Part shown: positions 33,000 to 42,468 of the stretch, one piece after another | Position numbering within the stretch: the stretch's first letter is position 1 | Layout: each line of letters starts with the position of its first letter | Source: Thermococcus siculi | GTDB lineage: Archaea; Methanobacteriota_B; Thermococci; Thermococcales; Thermococcaceae | Assembly (NCBI RefSeq): GCF_002214505.1 | Contig: NZ_CP015103.1 | Span: 1,922,001-1,986,000, forward strand | Reading direction: 5' to 3' | Length of the DNA stretch: 64,000 bases | Made by a program: the position numbers and the translations under genes | Notes under the pieces: model-generated | Database searches by the model: none | What the model was told of the DNA's origin: nothing | The model's input: the letters and a program-made list of their open reading frames with translations, nothing else

Positions 33000-34367
33000 T
33001 CACTCCCCACAGCACCTCTCCTTCATGTGGGCCGGAAGGATCTCCTTGAAGCCAGTGTACTTCCAGAGGGCCTTCGGGAGCTTCACGACGCCTTCCTCGG
33101 TCTGGAAGTTCTCGAGGATGGCAACGATTGCCCTCGAGGTCGCTATCGCGGTGGAGTTGAGCGTGTGGACGAACTTGGGCTTCTCGTGGGTCTTGTCGCG
33201 GAAGCGGATGTTCAGCCTTCTCGCCTGCCACTCGGTACAGTTGCTCGCGGAAACGACCTCCCTAAACTTACCCTGGCCGGCCATCCAGGCCTCTATGTCG
33301 TACTTCTTCGCCGCAACATATCCCAAATCGCCCGTGCAGATGTTGACGACGCGGTAGGGTATCTCAAGGGTCTGGAATATCTCCTCGGCGTTGGCTATTA
33401 TCTTCTCGTGCCACTCCCAGCTCTCCTCCGGTCTCGCGTACACGAACTGCTCGACCTTGTGGAACTGGTGGACACGGAAGATTCCCTTGGTGTCCTTTCC
33501 GGCGGTTCCGGCCTCCTTCCTGAAGCACGGGGAGACGCCGACGTAGAGGAGCGGTAGATCCTTGCCATCGATTATCTCGTTGGCGTGCATTCCGGCAAGC
33601 GGGTGCTCAGCAGTTGGGATGAGGTAGAGGTCCTCACCCTCGACCTTGTAGATGACGTCCTCGAAGTCGCCGAAGCTGGTGACGCCCTCCTCAACGAAGC
33701 GGCGCACCATGTAGGGCGGAATCACAGGAACGAAGCCCTTCTCAATTAGCTTATCGAGGGCGAAGCGGATAAGGGCGAGATCAAGTATGACCAGCTCGTT
33801 CATGAGGTAGTAGAACCTCGCTCCGCTCACCTTGGCGGCCCTTTCGAGGTCTGCTCCCCTCAAAAGCTCGAGCATGTCCACGTGGAGCCTGGGCCTCCAG
33901 TCAAGAACCTCGTACTCCATCTTCCCGAGGCTCTGCTCCTTGAAGCTCTCGAGGAAGCCCTCCCAGACTCTCGCCCTGCCCCAGAACCTTATCGGGACGT
34001 TTTCGGTATCGTCTTTACCGATCGGAACGCTCTCGTGGGTTATGTTTGGCAGGCGCCAGAGGTAGTAGTCTATCTTCTTCCTAAGCTCCTCGTTGACGGC
34101 CTCCAGCTCCTCGATCTGCTTCACTATCTCGTTGCTCCTCTGGAGGAGGTCGTCTACCGGCTCTCCGGCCTTCTTCCTCTTGCCTATCTGGACTGCCAGC
34201 TGGTTGCGCTCCTTCCTCAGGGCGTTTATCTTCCTGAGGTTCTCGCGCCACTTCCTGTCGAGTTCGAGTATCTCGTCGATCCAGTTGAGCTTCTCAAGCT
34301 CGCCACGCTTGATGAGGTCACCCTTGACGAGGTCCGGGTTTTCACGGATGAGCTTTATGTCCAGCAT
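33000..34367 (-). CDS. serS: Seryl-tRNA synthetase
   Basis: 455-aa bacterial/eukaryotic-type class II SerRS, which charges tRNA-Ser. The N-terminal coiled-coil arm that holds the long variable arm of tRNA-Ser spans about 30-105 (LRKINALRKERNQLAVQIGKR region). The catalytic domain has class II motif 2 (CFRKEAGTAGKDTKGIFRVHQF) and motif 3 near the C-terminus (NSTAIATSRAIVAILENFQ), both complete. The length is normal. ATG 34367 is preceded by GGTGGAGGA. It is monocistronic, with about 75 bp to the next gene upstream (moeA). Confidence 0.96.
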   Translation of the reverse strand: MLDIKLIRENPDLVKGDLIKRGELEKLNWIDEILELDRKWRENLRKINALRKERNQLAVQIGKRKKAGEPVDDLLQRSNEIVKQIEELEAVNEELRKKIDYYLWRLPNITHESVPIGKDDTENVPIRFWGRARVWEGFLESFKEQSLGKMEYEVLDWRPRLHVDMLELLRGADLERAAKVSGARFYYLMNELVILDLALIRFALDKLIEKGFVPVIPPYMVRRFVEEGVTSFGDFEDVIYKVEGEDLYLIPTAEHPLAGMHANEIIDGKDLPLLYVGVSPCFRKEAGTAGKDTKGIFRVHQFHKVEQFVYARPEESWEWHEKIIANAEEIFQTLEIPYRVVNICTGDLGYVAAKKYDIEAWMAGQGKFREVVSASNCTEWQARRLNIRFRDKTHEKPKFVHTLNSTAIATSRAIVAILENFQTEEGVVKLPKALWKYTGFKEILPAHMKERCCGE

Positions 34368-34441
34368 AGTCCTCCACCCGGGGAGGGAACGGCGGGGAGT
34401 TTAAAAAAGGTTTTGATGGGGAAATTGGAGGGACGACGAAG

Positions 34442-35644
34442 TCAGCCGAAGAAGGTGACCTCCACTTCCTCACCTGCATCAAGTATCTCGACATTCTCCG
34501 GCACCTCTATGAAGCCGTCGGCGTCGACGAAGCTCGTAACCGCGCCGCTGCCCTTCAGTATCGGAACTGCTTTCTCACCCTCTATCTTCACGGGCAGGAA
34601 CTGCCTCCTGCCCTTGACAGAGAAGACCTTGTGGGCGAGCCTCTTCCTGACCTTCCTGACCTCACCCTCCCTGCCGATGAGCTTCCTGAGGAGCGGCGCA
34701 ACGAGGAGGGTGAAGTTGGTAAGGCAGCTCGTTGGATAACCAGGAAGTCCGAAGACCGGCTTTCCATCGATGAGTCCTATGACGGTCGGCTTGCCCGGCT
34801 GTATGGCTATGCCGTGTATCTTCACCTCGCCCAGCTCCTCGATGATCGAGTTAGTCAGGTCCCTTATGCCGCCGCTTGCACCCCCGCTGAGGAGGACGAT
34901 ATCGCAGCACTCGACGCCTTTTTCGACAAGCGCTTTGAGGCTCTCACGGTCGTCCCTCGCTATTCCGAGGAAGAATGCCTCGCCTCCAAGTTCCCTAACC
35001 GCATCCGCTATGGCGCGGCCGTTGATGTCGTAAATCTGCCCCTGCTCCAGCTCGTCCCCGGGGAGGACGACCTCGTTGCCCGTGCTTATGACCGCCACCC
35101 TTGGCTTCCTGAAAACGGGAACCTCCGAGAGGCCGACAGCGGAAAGCAACGCAGTCTCCTTGAAGGTCAGCCTTGTCCCCTTTCTCAGGAGAAGCTTGCC
35201 CTTCGGTATGTCAGCCCCAGCCTTCATGACGCCCAGGGAGGGATAGGCGGGCTTGTAGATGACGACCTCATCATCCTCCCTTTCCACGTCCTCGAACTGT
35301 ATTACCGCATCGGCGCCCTTTGGAAGGGGTGCACCGGTGGATATGTAGACCGACTCGCCGGGCTTAAGCTCAATCTCGGGGGTATCCCCCGCGTTTATCT
35401 CGCCGACGACCCTCAACCGAACCGGCTCGCTCTCACTGGCCATGAAGGTGTCCTCGGCCCTAACAGCGTAGCCGTCAACGGTGGCCCTGTCGAAGGGCGG
35501 CACGTCGATGGGGGAGGCGATGTCTTCCGCGAGGACCCTGCCGAGGGCCTCCCCGAGCGGAACCTTCTCGACCTTTGGCTCCAGCGGGAATGAGTTGATA
35601 ACCTCAAGTGCCTTCTCAAGGGGAACGACCTTCAGGAACGCCAT
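34442..35644 (-). CDS. moeA: MoeA molybdopterin molybdenumtransferase
   Basis: 400-aa MoeA that inserts molybdate or tungstate into adenylated molybdopterin; in Thermococcales tungsten is the expected metal, serving aldehyde oxidoreductases. Recognisable parts are PPFDRATVDGYAVRAED (about 49-65), INAGDTPEIELKPGESVYISTGAPLPKGADAV in domain III, VAVISTGNEVV, and the MPT-binding LLSGGASGGIRD and GLPGYPTSCL. Full length. ATG 35644 follows GGTGATAG. The neighbouring Moa/Mob genes are not in this window. Confidence 0.94.
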   Translation of the reverse strand: MAFLKVVPLEKALEVINSFPLEPKVEKVPLGEALGRVLAEDIASPIDVPPFDRATVDGYAVRAEDTFMASESEPVRLRVVGEINAGDTPEIELKPGESVYISTGAPLPKGADAVIQFEDVEREDDEVVIYKPAYPSLGVMKAGADIPKGKLLLRKGTRLTFKETALLSAVGLSEVPVFRKPRVAVISTGNEVVLPGDELEQGQIYDINGRAIADAVRELGGEAFFLGIARDDRESLKALVEKGVECCDIVLLSGGASGGIRDLTNSIIEELGEVKIHGIAIQPGKPTVIGLIDGKPVFGLPGYPTSCLTNFTLLVAPLLRKLIGREGEVRKVRKRLAHKVFSVKGRRQFLPVKIEGEKAVPILKGSGAVTSFVDADGFIEVPENVEILDAGEEVEVTFFG

Positions 35645-35771
35645 TCTATCACCCGGAGAAAAGAGGAGAGCTAGCTATAAATGGATTGCGTAAGTTGGAG
35701 TGTTTACTTCCCTTGCCACCTGCGAAACCCCTTAACTCATTATCCCGACAAAGATTATCCTGGTGAAGGTA

Positions 35772-35933
35772 ATGTTTGTGAACCGAAAGGATGAGCTGGC
35801 ACTGCTTGAGAGATTATACCGATCCGGAAAGAAGGAAGTCTTAGTTCTCTATGGACTCGGGAGAGTGGGAAGACGGAACCCGTCGGGCTGGACGGTTGGG
35901 AGGAAGCACGGGAGGGAGCTTATCCGGAAGTAG
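35772..35933 (+). pseudogene. Fossil 5' end of an archaeal ATPase gene
   Basis: A 53-codon open frame whose first ~34 residues match the N-terminus of archaeal AAA ATPases: MFVNRKDELALLERLYRSG, then VLVLYGLGRVGR where intact relatives read [12 protein letters not shown]. The sequence departs from the family exactly at the P-loop lysine and ends soon after (NPSGWTVGRKHGRELIRK). It lies head-to-tail with the end of an intact relative on the opposite strand (35941-37269), only 7 bp from its stop. I read it as a deletion-truncated remnant rather than a functional peptide. Confidence 0.7.
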
Positions 35934-35940
35934 AAAAAGC

Positions 35941-37269
35941 TTAGGAGGTCCTTATTTTCCTCTCCAAATCCTCCAGATCGAGCATCCCATCACCCTTGTC
36001 CTCAATTTTCCGGGCTATTAGCAGGAACTTCTTCTCCCCCTCAAAGCGCTTCGCCTTTCTTTCAAGATCTCTGAGGATTTTCTCGGCCTCTTTCCTGCTA
36101 AGATCCCTCCACTTCACCTCAACGAAGAGCAGTCCATCTTTGAGTTCCGCTATGGCATCTATCTCCTCCCCCTTGTGCCACCACCTCGAGACGCTTTTCT
36201 GTCCGAAATCGAGGATTCTGAGCTTAAGCATCTCCCTCACGAGCCTCTCGAACATCTTCCCATAGTAGGCGTTTAGCTCCACCCTAATCTTTCCCCATAC
36301 TTCATCGGCGAGGCCCAGCTCGAGGTCGGCCAGGTTTGGGTAAACGAAGCGGAACCAGAAGTTGAAGAAGTTGTCCCTGATGTAGTACCTCCCCCGCTTC
36401 CTCTTCCCGTAGGGCAGTTCGTAACCCACAAGCCCCAGCCTTTCGAGAGTGTCCAAATATCTTGACAGGTTGCCGCGCTCAAGCCCCGTGAAGTTGACCA
36501 GTTCTCCGAGGCTCTCGTAGCCGAGTGCAAGCCCCTTTAGGATCAGCTTGTAAACTCTAGGCTCCCTCAGCTCCTCCCTGAGGAGGAACTCCGGCTCCTC
36601 GTAGAGAACCTCGCCCTTCCTCAACACCTTCTCCCTTATTGCATCTTCAACGCTGAGGTTTCGGATGAGGTCGAGGTAGAAGGGGACGCCGCCAAAGACT
36701 GCGTAAACCTTCACTAGCTCCTCCATGCTCCTCTCCGGGAACATCTCCGCTATACCCCGGATGTCGAAGGGTTCAACCTTCCAGGCCCCGGTTCTTCTCC
36801 CGTAGAGAGGGCTTTTGTACTCGAGGGTTCTCTCCATCATCCCGATCGAGGAGCCGCAGAGGACGAGGAAGACGCCTGCCCCCTTCAGGTGCTCATCCCA
36901 GGCCTTCTGAAGAACGCTGAGTATTCCAGGTTCGAGGGAAATCAAATACTGAAACTCGTCGAGAACAACGGCAACCCTCTCGTCTTTGATCTCCTCTGCG
37001 AGATAGCGGAAGAGCCTCCCAAAGTCGTGGACTTCCCTGAAGTACTCTCTTCCCGTCAGTTCGGCAAACTTTTCACCTAACTCCCTGGTGTTTTCTCCTA
37101 TTGAATCGGCCGTGGCGAGGAAATAAACCCCTTTCTTTCCCTTCAGGAACTCCTTTAGAAGCATGGTTTTGCCGACCCTTCTACGGCCATAGATGACTAT
37201 GAGCTGTGCACCCCTCTCATTCCACTTCCTCTCAAGGAACTCCAGCTCCTTCTTCCTGTCCACGAACAC
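35941..37269 (-). CDS. Archaeal ATPase with DUF234-type C-terminus
   Basis: 442-aa STAND-like archaeal ATPase (PF01637 type). It starts [16 protein letters not shown], has Walker A GRRRVGKT (28-35) and Walker [10 protein letters not shown], then a winged-helix region ([25 protein letters not shown]) and a C-terminal DUF234 nuclease-like domain with GEEID...FVEVKW, a D...ExK pattern. The biological role of these ATPases is unknown. GTG 37269 is preferred because GGTGA (37275-37279) is a spaced ribosome binding site and a TATA-like ATTATACTTT lies at about 37300-37310; the frame extends 39 codons upstream without support. A paralogue is at 59270-60631. Confidence 0.85.
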   Translation of the reverse strand: MFVDRKKELEFLERKWNERGAQLIVIYGRRRVGKTMLLKEFLKGKKGVYFLATADSIGENTRELGEKFAELTGREYFREVHDFGRLFRYLAEEIKDERVAVVLDEFQYLISLEPGILSVLQKAWDEHLKGAGVFLVLCGSSIGMMERTLEYKSPLYGRRTGAWKVEPFDIRGIAEMFPERSMEELVKVYAVFGGVPFYLDLIRNLSVEDAIREKVLRKGEVLYEEPEFLLREELREPRVYKLILKGLALGYESLGELVNFTGLERGNLSRYLDTLERLGLVGYELPYGKRKRGRYYIRDNFFNFWFRFVYPNLADLELGLADEVWGKIRVELNAYYGKMFERLVREMLKLRILDFGQKSVSRWWHKGEEIDAIAELKDGLLFVEVKWRDLSRKEAEKILRDLERKAKRFEGEKKFLLIARKIEDKGDGMLDLEDLERKIRTS

Positions 37270-37404
37270 CGCTTTCACCAAACAAAAATGGTGTTGGCAA
37301 AGTATAATAATCTTTCTACAGCATTTGTGAGAAAATGAATGCACCAGAACAAGGCCTTCGAAACCCTTATTTCTCCTGAAGTCCAAGTTTAAGGGGTGAA
37401 AGGG

Positions 37405-38501
37405 ATGCTACTCGCACACCGTAAAAGAAAGGGATACATCATCGAAAAGGGGCTTTTTGGTAGAGAAAAAAAGATCGAGCAGGAATACTTGTACGAGAAA
37501 CATCTTGGGCTGACACCACTCGCTGACAACGTCCTGGGAAAGGCATTAGGAGTAGGCACCACACACACTTTGTCGGAAAGATTCGTTACGCAAACGTTGT
37601 AGAAGGGCACCACGACGCAGCGGGGTACGATGCGTTGGTTGCAATTGGCAAAGAGATTATAAAGAGAGTGACCGGAACACATGCTCCCGTCGAAACGACA
37701 CTACACATACTACAGAGTTTCGGAAAGGAAAACGACAGAGAATTCGTAAAAGCATTTGATCCAGACGACCCAAAGCTGGAAAATCACCACCAGCACATTC
37801 TAGTCTACTACCCAAAATACGAGGACTTTTATAGGAACCACAAAGAAGAGTTTGCAAACAGAGCCACGGAAAGTATAGAGAGGATCCTAGGTAGGAAGCT
37901 AACATCTGAGGAGCGCCAAAAGCTGAGAAGAGCTTTCGAACTCGCAGTGGAATATGGCAAAAGATTCCATGATATATTCAGAGGCATAGATGAGAACAGG
38001 TACCACATGGTAGCGGAATCTGCAAAAGTGCACCGAACGGAGGGTTTTAAAGCAATAGAATACGCTGAAAAAACTCTTGGGGTGGATCTTCTCGAAAAAG
38101 TGGGGGACATCATACTCGAACTAAACAAATTGTTCCCAGAGTTCTCAAAGCCAGAGGAAGTTTACGGTGACCGCTGGTACGAATTCCTCAAGAAGAGGGG
38201 GGTGAAACCCGAGGAACTGAAGCCCCAAAAGGAAAAGCATCCCACCACACTAAAGGTCGTCTCCTCAAGTTTGACCGCCGAGAAAGTTGAAGTCCTCTCC
38301 ATCCTCCAGGCTCTGGAGTTTGCGGACTACTCCGAGAAGGCCAGGGAGAAAGCCCTCCAAAAGCTCTCCGATAGGATTGCCGAGCTCTCGGAGGAAGACC
38401 CGACGCCAGAAAACCTCCAAAAACTCGGTCTCTATTCGTATGCGCTTGAAATCATAAAGGCCAAGCGATGGGAGAAGATAGAGAAACTCAGGGAACTCTG
38501 A
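37405..38501 (+). pseudogene. Frameshifted gene of unknown function (HHD-containing protein)
   Basis: Two adjacent open frames belong to one gene. The first starts at ATG 37405 after GGGGTGA (37393-37399) and runs to about 37602; the second runs from within the region 37560-37570 to 38501. Removing one CA unit from the ACCACACACAC run at 37558-37568 joins them in one frame, reading GVGTTHFVGKIRYANVVEG then HHDAAGYDALVAIG. The joined product would be about 364 aa. It has a His-rich segment (EGHHDAAGYDA, about 67-77), a second NHHQHIL, and long C-terminal helices. No family recognised. Codon use in the first two-thirds is A-richer (AAA, ATA) than in neighbours. Phase-variable control or a sequencing error are alternatives. 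Confidence 0.7.
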
Positions 38502-38504
38502 GGC

Positions 38505-38657
38505 TCACCAGTCCTCATCCTCTTCCCAGTCTTCCTCCTCCCACTCTTCCTCCCAGTCCTCGTCGAACTCGTCCTCCTCAAGTTCCCACTCCTCCTCTTC
38601 CTCGAAGAGATCCTCCTCAAACTCCTCAACTTTCTTCTTTTTCTTAGGAGGCTGCAT
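38505..38657 (-). CDS. Highly acidic 50-residue protein, Glu/Asp/Trp-rich
   Basis: 50-aa protein: a basic patch at the N-terminus (PPKKKKK) followed by about 40 residues that are almost entirely Glu, Asp and Trp with a few Phe/Leu (for example EEWELEEDEFDEDW, EDWEEDEDW). A TATA-like TTTATAAG (minus strand, about 38691-38698) lies about 35 bp before ATG 38657, with GGGGATCGGG between, so the gene looks expressed. Trp at nearly regular spacing in an acidic, otherwise disordered chain is unusual. A DNA-mimic, histone- or basic-protein chaperone role is speculation. It is convergent with the frameshifted gene, 3 bp apart. Confidence 0.7.
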   Translation of the reverse strand: MQPPKKKKKVEEFEEDLFEEEEEWELEEDEFDEDWEEEWEEEDWEEDEDW

Positions 38658-38787
38658 CCCGATCCCCGTTTCTACTTCCCGACAATGGCTTATAAACTTT
38701 TTTCCGCCAATTTAAGGCCCTTAAAAGCCAGATCTCGTGATTCTGGCGGTTAGAAAGGTTTTTAATTGATTGGGCAGAGTGATAACC

Positions 38788-39555
38788 ATGAGAGTGGCGA
38801 TTGTAACGAGCGACTCCCGGGTTTACTACCTCGCGACAAAGGTGCTGAAGGAGTACGGGATACCCTTCCACAGCCTCCGCGTTGGGGATAAAATCCCCTT
38901 CGACGTCGAGGTCGTGCTCACCTCTGAGTCCGACTACGAGAGAATAAACTTCCCTGTCAAGGTGGTCGTCAGGGACGAAGGGTTTATAGACGAGCTGCTC
39001 GCGAAGCTCGAGGGAAGGGAGAGGTTCAGGAGGGTATACATCGCGATAGACCCCGGTGAGAGGCCCGGCCTGAGCGTCGTCGCCGACAACCGCGTGATAG
39101 AGGTTCACCACCTCAAGAGTCCAAGGGACGTGGATGTTATAATCGAACTGCTGGAGAAGTACCCGGGAGCCAGAATCAAGATGGGACACGGGGCCAAGAG
39201 GCAGAGGGTGCTGATGCTGAAGGCCCTCGCTGATCTGCTCGGCTACGATTACCCCATAATCGTCGTGAACGAGTCAAGGACGACCCCAAAGGTCGGTGGG
39301 ATGGAGGTCTCCCAGGTTCAGGACATCGTGGCGGCGATAAACATCGGGCTCCGCGAGGGGAGGGATGTGCCGATCGGAGAAATGCTCGATGTCAAGGAGC
39401 CTACAAAGCGCGAGATAGATGATATAAAGAGGCGGAGCCGCGAGCTGAGCGGCAACATCACGATATCCTCCAAGCTGGCCCGTGAGGTGGCCGTCGGCAA
39501 CATGACCCTGGAGGAGGCAATCGAGAGGCAGAAGAGAAGGAGGAGGTCAAAATGA
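38788..39555 (+). CDS. RuvX/RNase H-like putative nuclease coupled to Cdc48
   Basis: 255-aa protein. Residues about 83-190 show an RNase H-fold signature of the RuvC/YqgF (RuvX) type: [14 protein letters not shown] with D88, VVNESRTTP with E162 (compare the DERLTT box of YqgF) and [17 protein letters not shown] with D179. D88-E162-D179 would be a metal-binding triad for Holliday-junction or RNA cleavage. The N-terminal ~80 residues form a separate alpha/beta domain ([18 protein letters not shown]), and the C-terminal 50 residues are basic and helical. ATG 38788 follows GAGTGAT. The stop overlaps the cdc48 start (ATGA), so the two proteins are made together. Confidence 0.72.
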   Translation: MRVAIVTSDSRVYYLATKVLKEYGIPFHSLRVGDKIPFDVEVVLTSESDYERINFPVKVVVRDEGFIDELLAKLEGRERFRRVYIAIDPGERPGLSVVADNRVIEVHHLKSPRDVDVIIELLEKYPGARIKMGHGAKRQRVLMLKALADLLGYDYPIIVVNESRTTPKVGGMEVSQVQDIVAAINIGLREGRDVPIGEMLDVKEPTKREIDDIKRRSRELSGNITISSKLAREVAVGNMTLEEAIERQKRRRRSK

Positions 39556-42062
39556 TATTCGGTAAAGATGATGAGAGGTATGAGAAGATCAAGCTCCGCG
39601 TTGCGGAGGCCCTTAAGAGGGACGTCGGAAGGGGAATAGTCCGCTTCGACAGGAAGTACCAGAAGCAGCTTGGCGTCGAGCCAGGTGACATAGTTGAGCT
39701 TATCGGGGAGCGCTCCACCGCCGCCATAGTGGCAAACCCCCACCCCGACGACAGGGGGCTGGATATCATCAGAATGGACGGTTACATCAGGAGGAACGCA
39801 GGGGTCAGCATAGGGGACTACATAACGGTGGCGAAGGCGGAGGTTCAGGAGGCGAAGAAGGTAACCCTTGCACCGGCCCAGAAGGGGGTATTCATCCAGA
39901 TACCCGGCGACATGGTGAAGGGAAACCTCCTCGGGAGGCCCGTCGTCAAGGGAGACCTCATCGTTGCCAGCAGTAGAGGAGAGACCTACTACGGCGGTTC
40001 CCCCTTCGATGAGCTTCTGAGGGGACTCTTCGAGACGATGCCCCTCGGCTTCGGAGAGCTGAAGTTCGTCGTAGTCAACACAAACCCCAAGGGGATAGTC
40101 CAGATAACCTACAACACCGAGGTCGAGGTCCTCCCGCAGGCCGTCGAGGTGCGAGAGGAGGCGATTCCCGAGGTGACCTACGAGGACATAGGCGGCCTGA
40201 GCGACGCTATTCAGAAAATCAGGGAGATGGTCGAGCTTCCGCTCAAGCACCCCGAGCTTTTCGAGAGACTTGGAATCGAGCCGCCTAAGGGTGTGCTCCT
40301 CTACGGCCCGCCGGGAACCGGCAAGACTCTCCTCGCTAAAGCCGTTGCAAACGAGGCCAACGCCCACTTCATAGCTATAAACGGCCCCGAGATAATGAGC
40401 AAGTTCTACGGCGAGAGTGAGGAGCGCCTGAGGGAGATATTCAAGGAGGCTGAGGAGAACGCGCCGGCGATAATCTTCATCGACGAGATCGATGCAATAG
40501 CCCCGAAGAGGGAGGAGGTAGTTGGAGAGGTTGAGAAGCGTGTCGTCAGCCAGCTGCTCACCCTAATGGACGGCCTCAAGGGACGCGGTAAGGTCATAGT
40601 CATAGCGGCAACGAACCGGCCAGATGCGCTTGACCCGGCGCTCAGAAGGCCGGGGCGCTTTGACAGGGAGATAGAGGTCGGCGTTCCGGACAAGCAGGGC
40701 AGGAAGGAGATACTCCAGATACACACCAGGGGAATGCCGCTCGAGCCAGACTACGACAAGGAGACCGTTCTCAGGATTCTCAGAGAGCTTATGAAGAGAA
40801 AGGCCTTCGACGAGAAGGCGCTCAAGAAGCTCTTCGAGCTTGTTGAACGGGCCAGGAACGAGGAAGAGGTCAAGGAGGCCCTCAAGAAGGAGAGCGAGGT
40901 ATACGCCGAGGTGAGGACGAGGCTCATCGACAGAATGCTCGAGGAAATCGCCGAGAAGACCCACGGCTTCGTTGGCGCCGATCTGGCCGCCCTCGCCAGG
41001 GAAGCCGCGATGGTCGTCCTCAGAAGGCTCATCAACGAGGGCAAGGTCAGCCCTGAGCAGGAGAGGATTCCGCCGGAGGTTCTCCAGGAGCTGAGGGTCA
41101 GGAAGAGCGACTTCTATGAGGCCCTCAAAATGGTGGAACCCTCGGCCCTTAGGGAAGTCCTGATAGAGATGCCCAACGTCCGGTGGGAGGACGTCGGTGG
41201 CCTCGAGGAGGTCAAGCAGGAGCTTCGCGAGGCCGTCGAGTGGCCACTCAAGTATCCGAGGTCGTTCCAGAGGCTTGGAATAGACCCGCCAAGGGGAATC
41301 CTCCTCTACGGTCCGCCGGGAACCGGTAAGACATTGCTGGCAAAGGCTGTCGCGACCGAGAGCGAGGCGAACTTCATAGGCATCCGCGGGCCGGAGGTGC
41401 TCAGTAAGTGGGTCGGTGAGAGCGAGAAGCGCGTGAGGGAGATCTTCAGGAAGGCCCGTCAGGCGGCTCCCACGGTGATATTCATTGACGAGATAGACGC
41501 AATAGCCCCCGCCAGAGGGAGCGACATGAACCGCGTCACCGACAGGCTCATCAACCAGCTCCTCACCGAGATGGATGGCATAGAGAGGAACAGCGGAGTG
41601 GTGGTCATAGCAGCCACCAACAGGCCGGACATCCTAGACCCGGCACTGCTCAGACCCGGAAGATTCGACAGGCTCATACTCGTGCCTGCCCCGGATGAGA
41701 AAGCCCGCTTTGAAATACTCAAAGTCCACACGAGGCGCGTCCCCCTGGCGGACGACGTGAACCTGAGGGAGCTGGCGAAGAGGACCGAGGGCTATTCCGG
41801 AGCCGACATCGAGGCCCTCGTCAGGGAGGCGGCGCTGATAGCGATGCGCAGGATAATGGGCGAAGTGCCCGCGGAGTTGGTGGAGGAGGAGAGCGAGGAG
41901 TTCCTGGAAAAGCTCAGGGTGTCGAAGAGGGACTTTGAAGCCGCGCTCAAGAAGGTCCGCCCGAGCATAACGCCCTACATGCTCGACTACTACAAGAGTT
42001 TCGAGGAGAACAGGAAGCGCGGCAAGGAGGGCGCCAAGACCCCCGACTACTACACCTTCTGA
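39552..42062 (+). CDS. cdc48: Cdc48/VCP-type AAA+ ATPase (copy 1)
   Basis: 836-aa archaeal p97/VAT homologue, a hexameric unfoldase feeding the proteasome. The N domain (about 1-195) has the double-psi barrel. D1 has Walker A GPPGTGKT at 252-259 and Walker B IIFIDE at 307-312; D2 has Walker A GPPGTGKT at 587-594 and VIFIDE. Arginine fingers are in the RPGRFDR boxes of both rings. An extra charged helical insertion in D1 (about 403-458) makes it longer than typical VAT proteins (about 745-810). The last residues are YYTF, so the penultimate Tyr of an HbYX proteasome-docking tail is missing. It overlaps the RuvX-like gene by 4 bp. A second copy begins at 62376. Confidence 0.95.
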   Translation: MIFGKDDERYEKIKLRVAEALKRDVGRGIVRFDRKYQKQLGVEPGDIVELIGERSTAAIVANPHPDDRGLDIIRMDGYIRRNAGVSIGDYITVAKAEVQEAKKVTLAPAQKGVFIQIPGDMVKGNLLGRPVVKGDLIVASSRGETYYGGSPFDELLRGLFETMPLGFGELKFVVVNTNPKGIVQITYNTEVEVLPQAVEVREEAIPEVTYEDIGGLSDAIQKIREMVELPLKHPELFERLGIEPPKGVLLYGPPGTGKTLLAKAVANEANAHFIAINGPEIMSKFYGESEERLREIFKEAEENAPAIIFIDEIDAIAPKREEVVGEVEKRVVSQLLTLMDGLKGRGKVIVIAATNRPDALDPALRRPGRFDREIEVGVPDKQGRKEILQIHTRGMPLEPDYDKETVLRILRELMKRKAFDEKALKKLFELVERARNEEEVKEALKKESEVYAEVRTRLIDRMLEEIAEKTHGFVGADLAALAREAAMVVLRRLINEGKVSPEQERIPPEVLQELRVRKSDFYEALKMVEPSALREVLIEMPNVRWEDVGGLEEVKQELREAVEWPLKYPRSFQRLGIDPPRGILLYGPPGTGKTLLAKAVATESEANFIGIRGPEVLSKWVGESEKRVREIFRKARQAAPTVIFIDEIDAIAPARGSDMNRVTDRLINQLLTEMDGIERNSGVVVIAATNRPDILDPALLRPGRFDRLILVPAPDEKARFEILKVHTRRVPLADDVNLRELAKRTEGYSGADIEALVREAALIAMRRIMGEVPAELVEEESEEFLEKLRVSKRDFEAALKKVRPSITPYMLDYYKSFEENRKRGKEGAKTPDYYTF

Positions 42063-42135
42063 TTCTTTCTTTTCGGAAAAAGTTTTATACGTTGGTGCCC
42101 AATTGCTTACACGATTAAACCGAGGGGTGGCGAAA

Positions 42136-42468
42136 ATGGTCAAGATAATGGCTTCCAAGCTTAGGGACGTTGAGCTTATTACCGACACCGGCGTCAGGCT
42201 CGGCTGGGTCTACGACCTCAGCTTCGATGAGGAAACGGGTGACATTCTCGTCATCGTCGCCGAGCCGGATGAGGATCTCGATACCAGCGAATTCGTAACC
42301 GACCATGAGGGCCTCCTCCTGGTCCCGGTCAGCGCGGTAAAGAGCATCGGAGAGGTCATAATCATCGACTCGAACAAGCTCGCGGTCAAGTCGAAGCTCA
42401 GGCGGCCGGTCGCGATTAAGGAGAAGGTGACCGGAACCGAAGAGCAGTCCACGGGCGGCGGGCTTTAA
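42136..42468 (+). CDS. PRC-barrel domain protein
   Basis: 110-aa single-domain PRC-barrel protein, with the small beta-barrel visible as MASKLRDVELITDTGVRLG, WVYDLSFDEETGDIL and VPVSAVKSIGEVIIID (about 2-85). PRC barrels occur in RimM and photosynthetic reaction centre H subunits, and stand-alone archaeal ones are uncharacterised; CdpB-type archaeal cell-division proteins also have this fold, so a division role is possible. ATG 42136 was chosen over a longer frame because GAGGGGTGG precedes it; a TATA-like GTTTTATACG is at about 42081-42090. Confidence 0.85.
   Translation: MVKIMASKLRDVELITDTGVRLGWVYDLSFDEETGDILVIVAEPDEDLDTSEFVTDHEGLLLVPVSAVKSIGEVIIIDSNKLAVKSKLRRPVAIKEKVTGTEEQSTGGGL

Noticed and set aside
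33882-34739. A 285-codon plus-strand frame across the serS and moeA starts
   Set aside because: It crosses two real genes and their intergenic promoter, without a start signal.
37635-38501. The longer frame of the broken gene as an independent gene starting at TTG 37635
   Set aside because: There is no ribosome binding site at that start, and the frame extends upstream to the CA repeat with sequence continuous in sense with the first frame.
42055-42062. HbYX proteasome-docking tail on Cdc48 copy 1
   Set aside because: The protein ends YYTF, so the penultimate residue is Thr, not Tyr.
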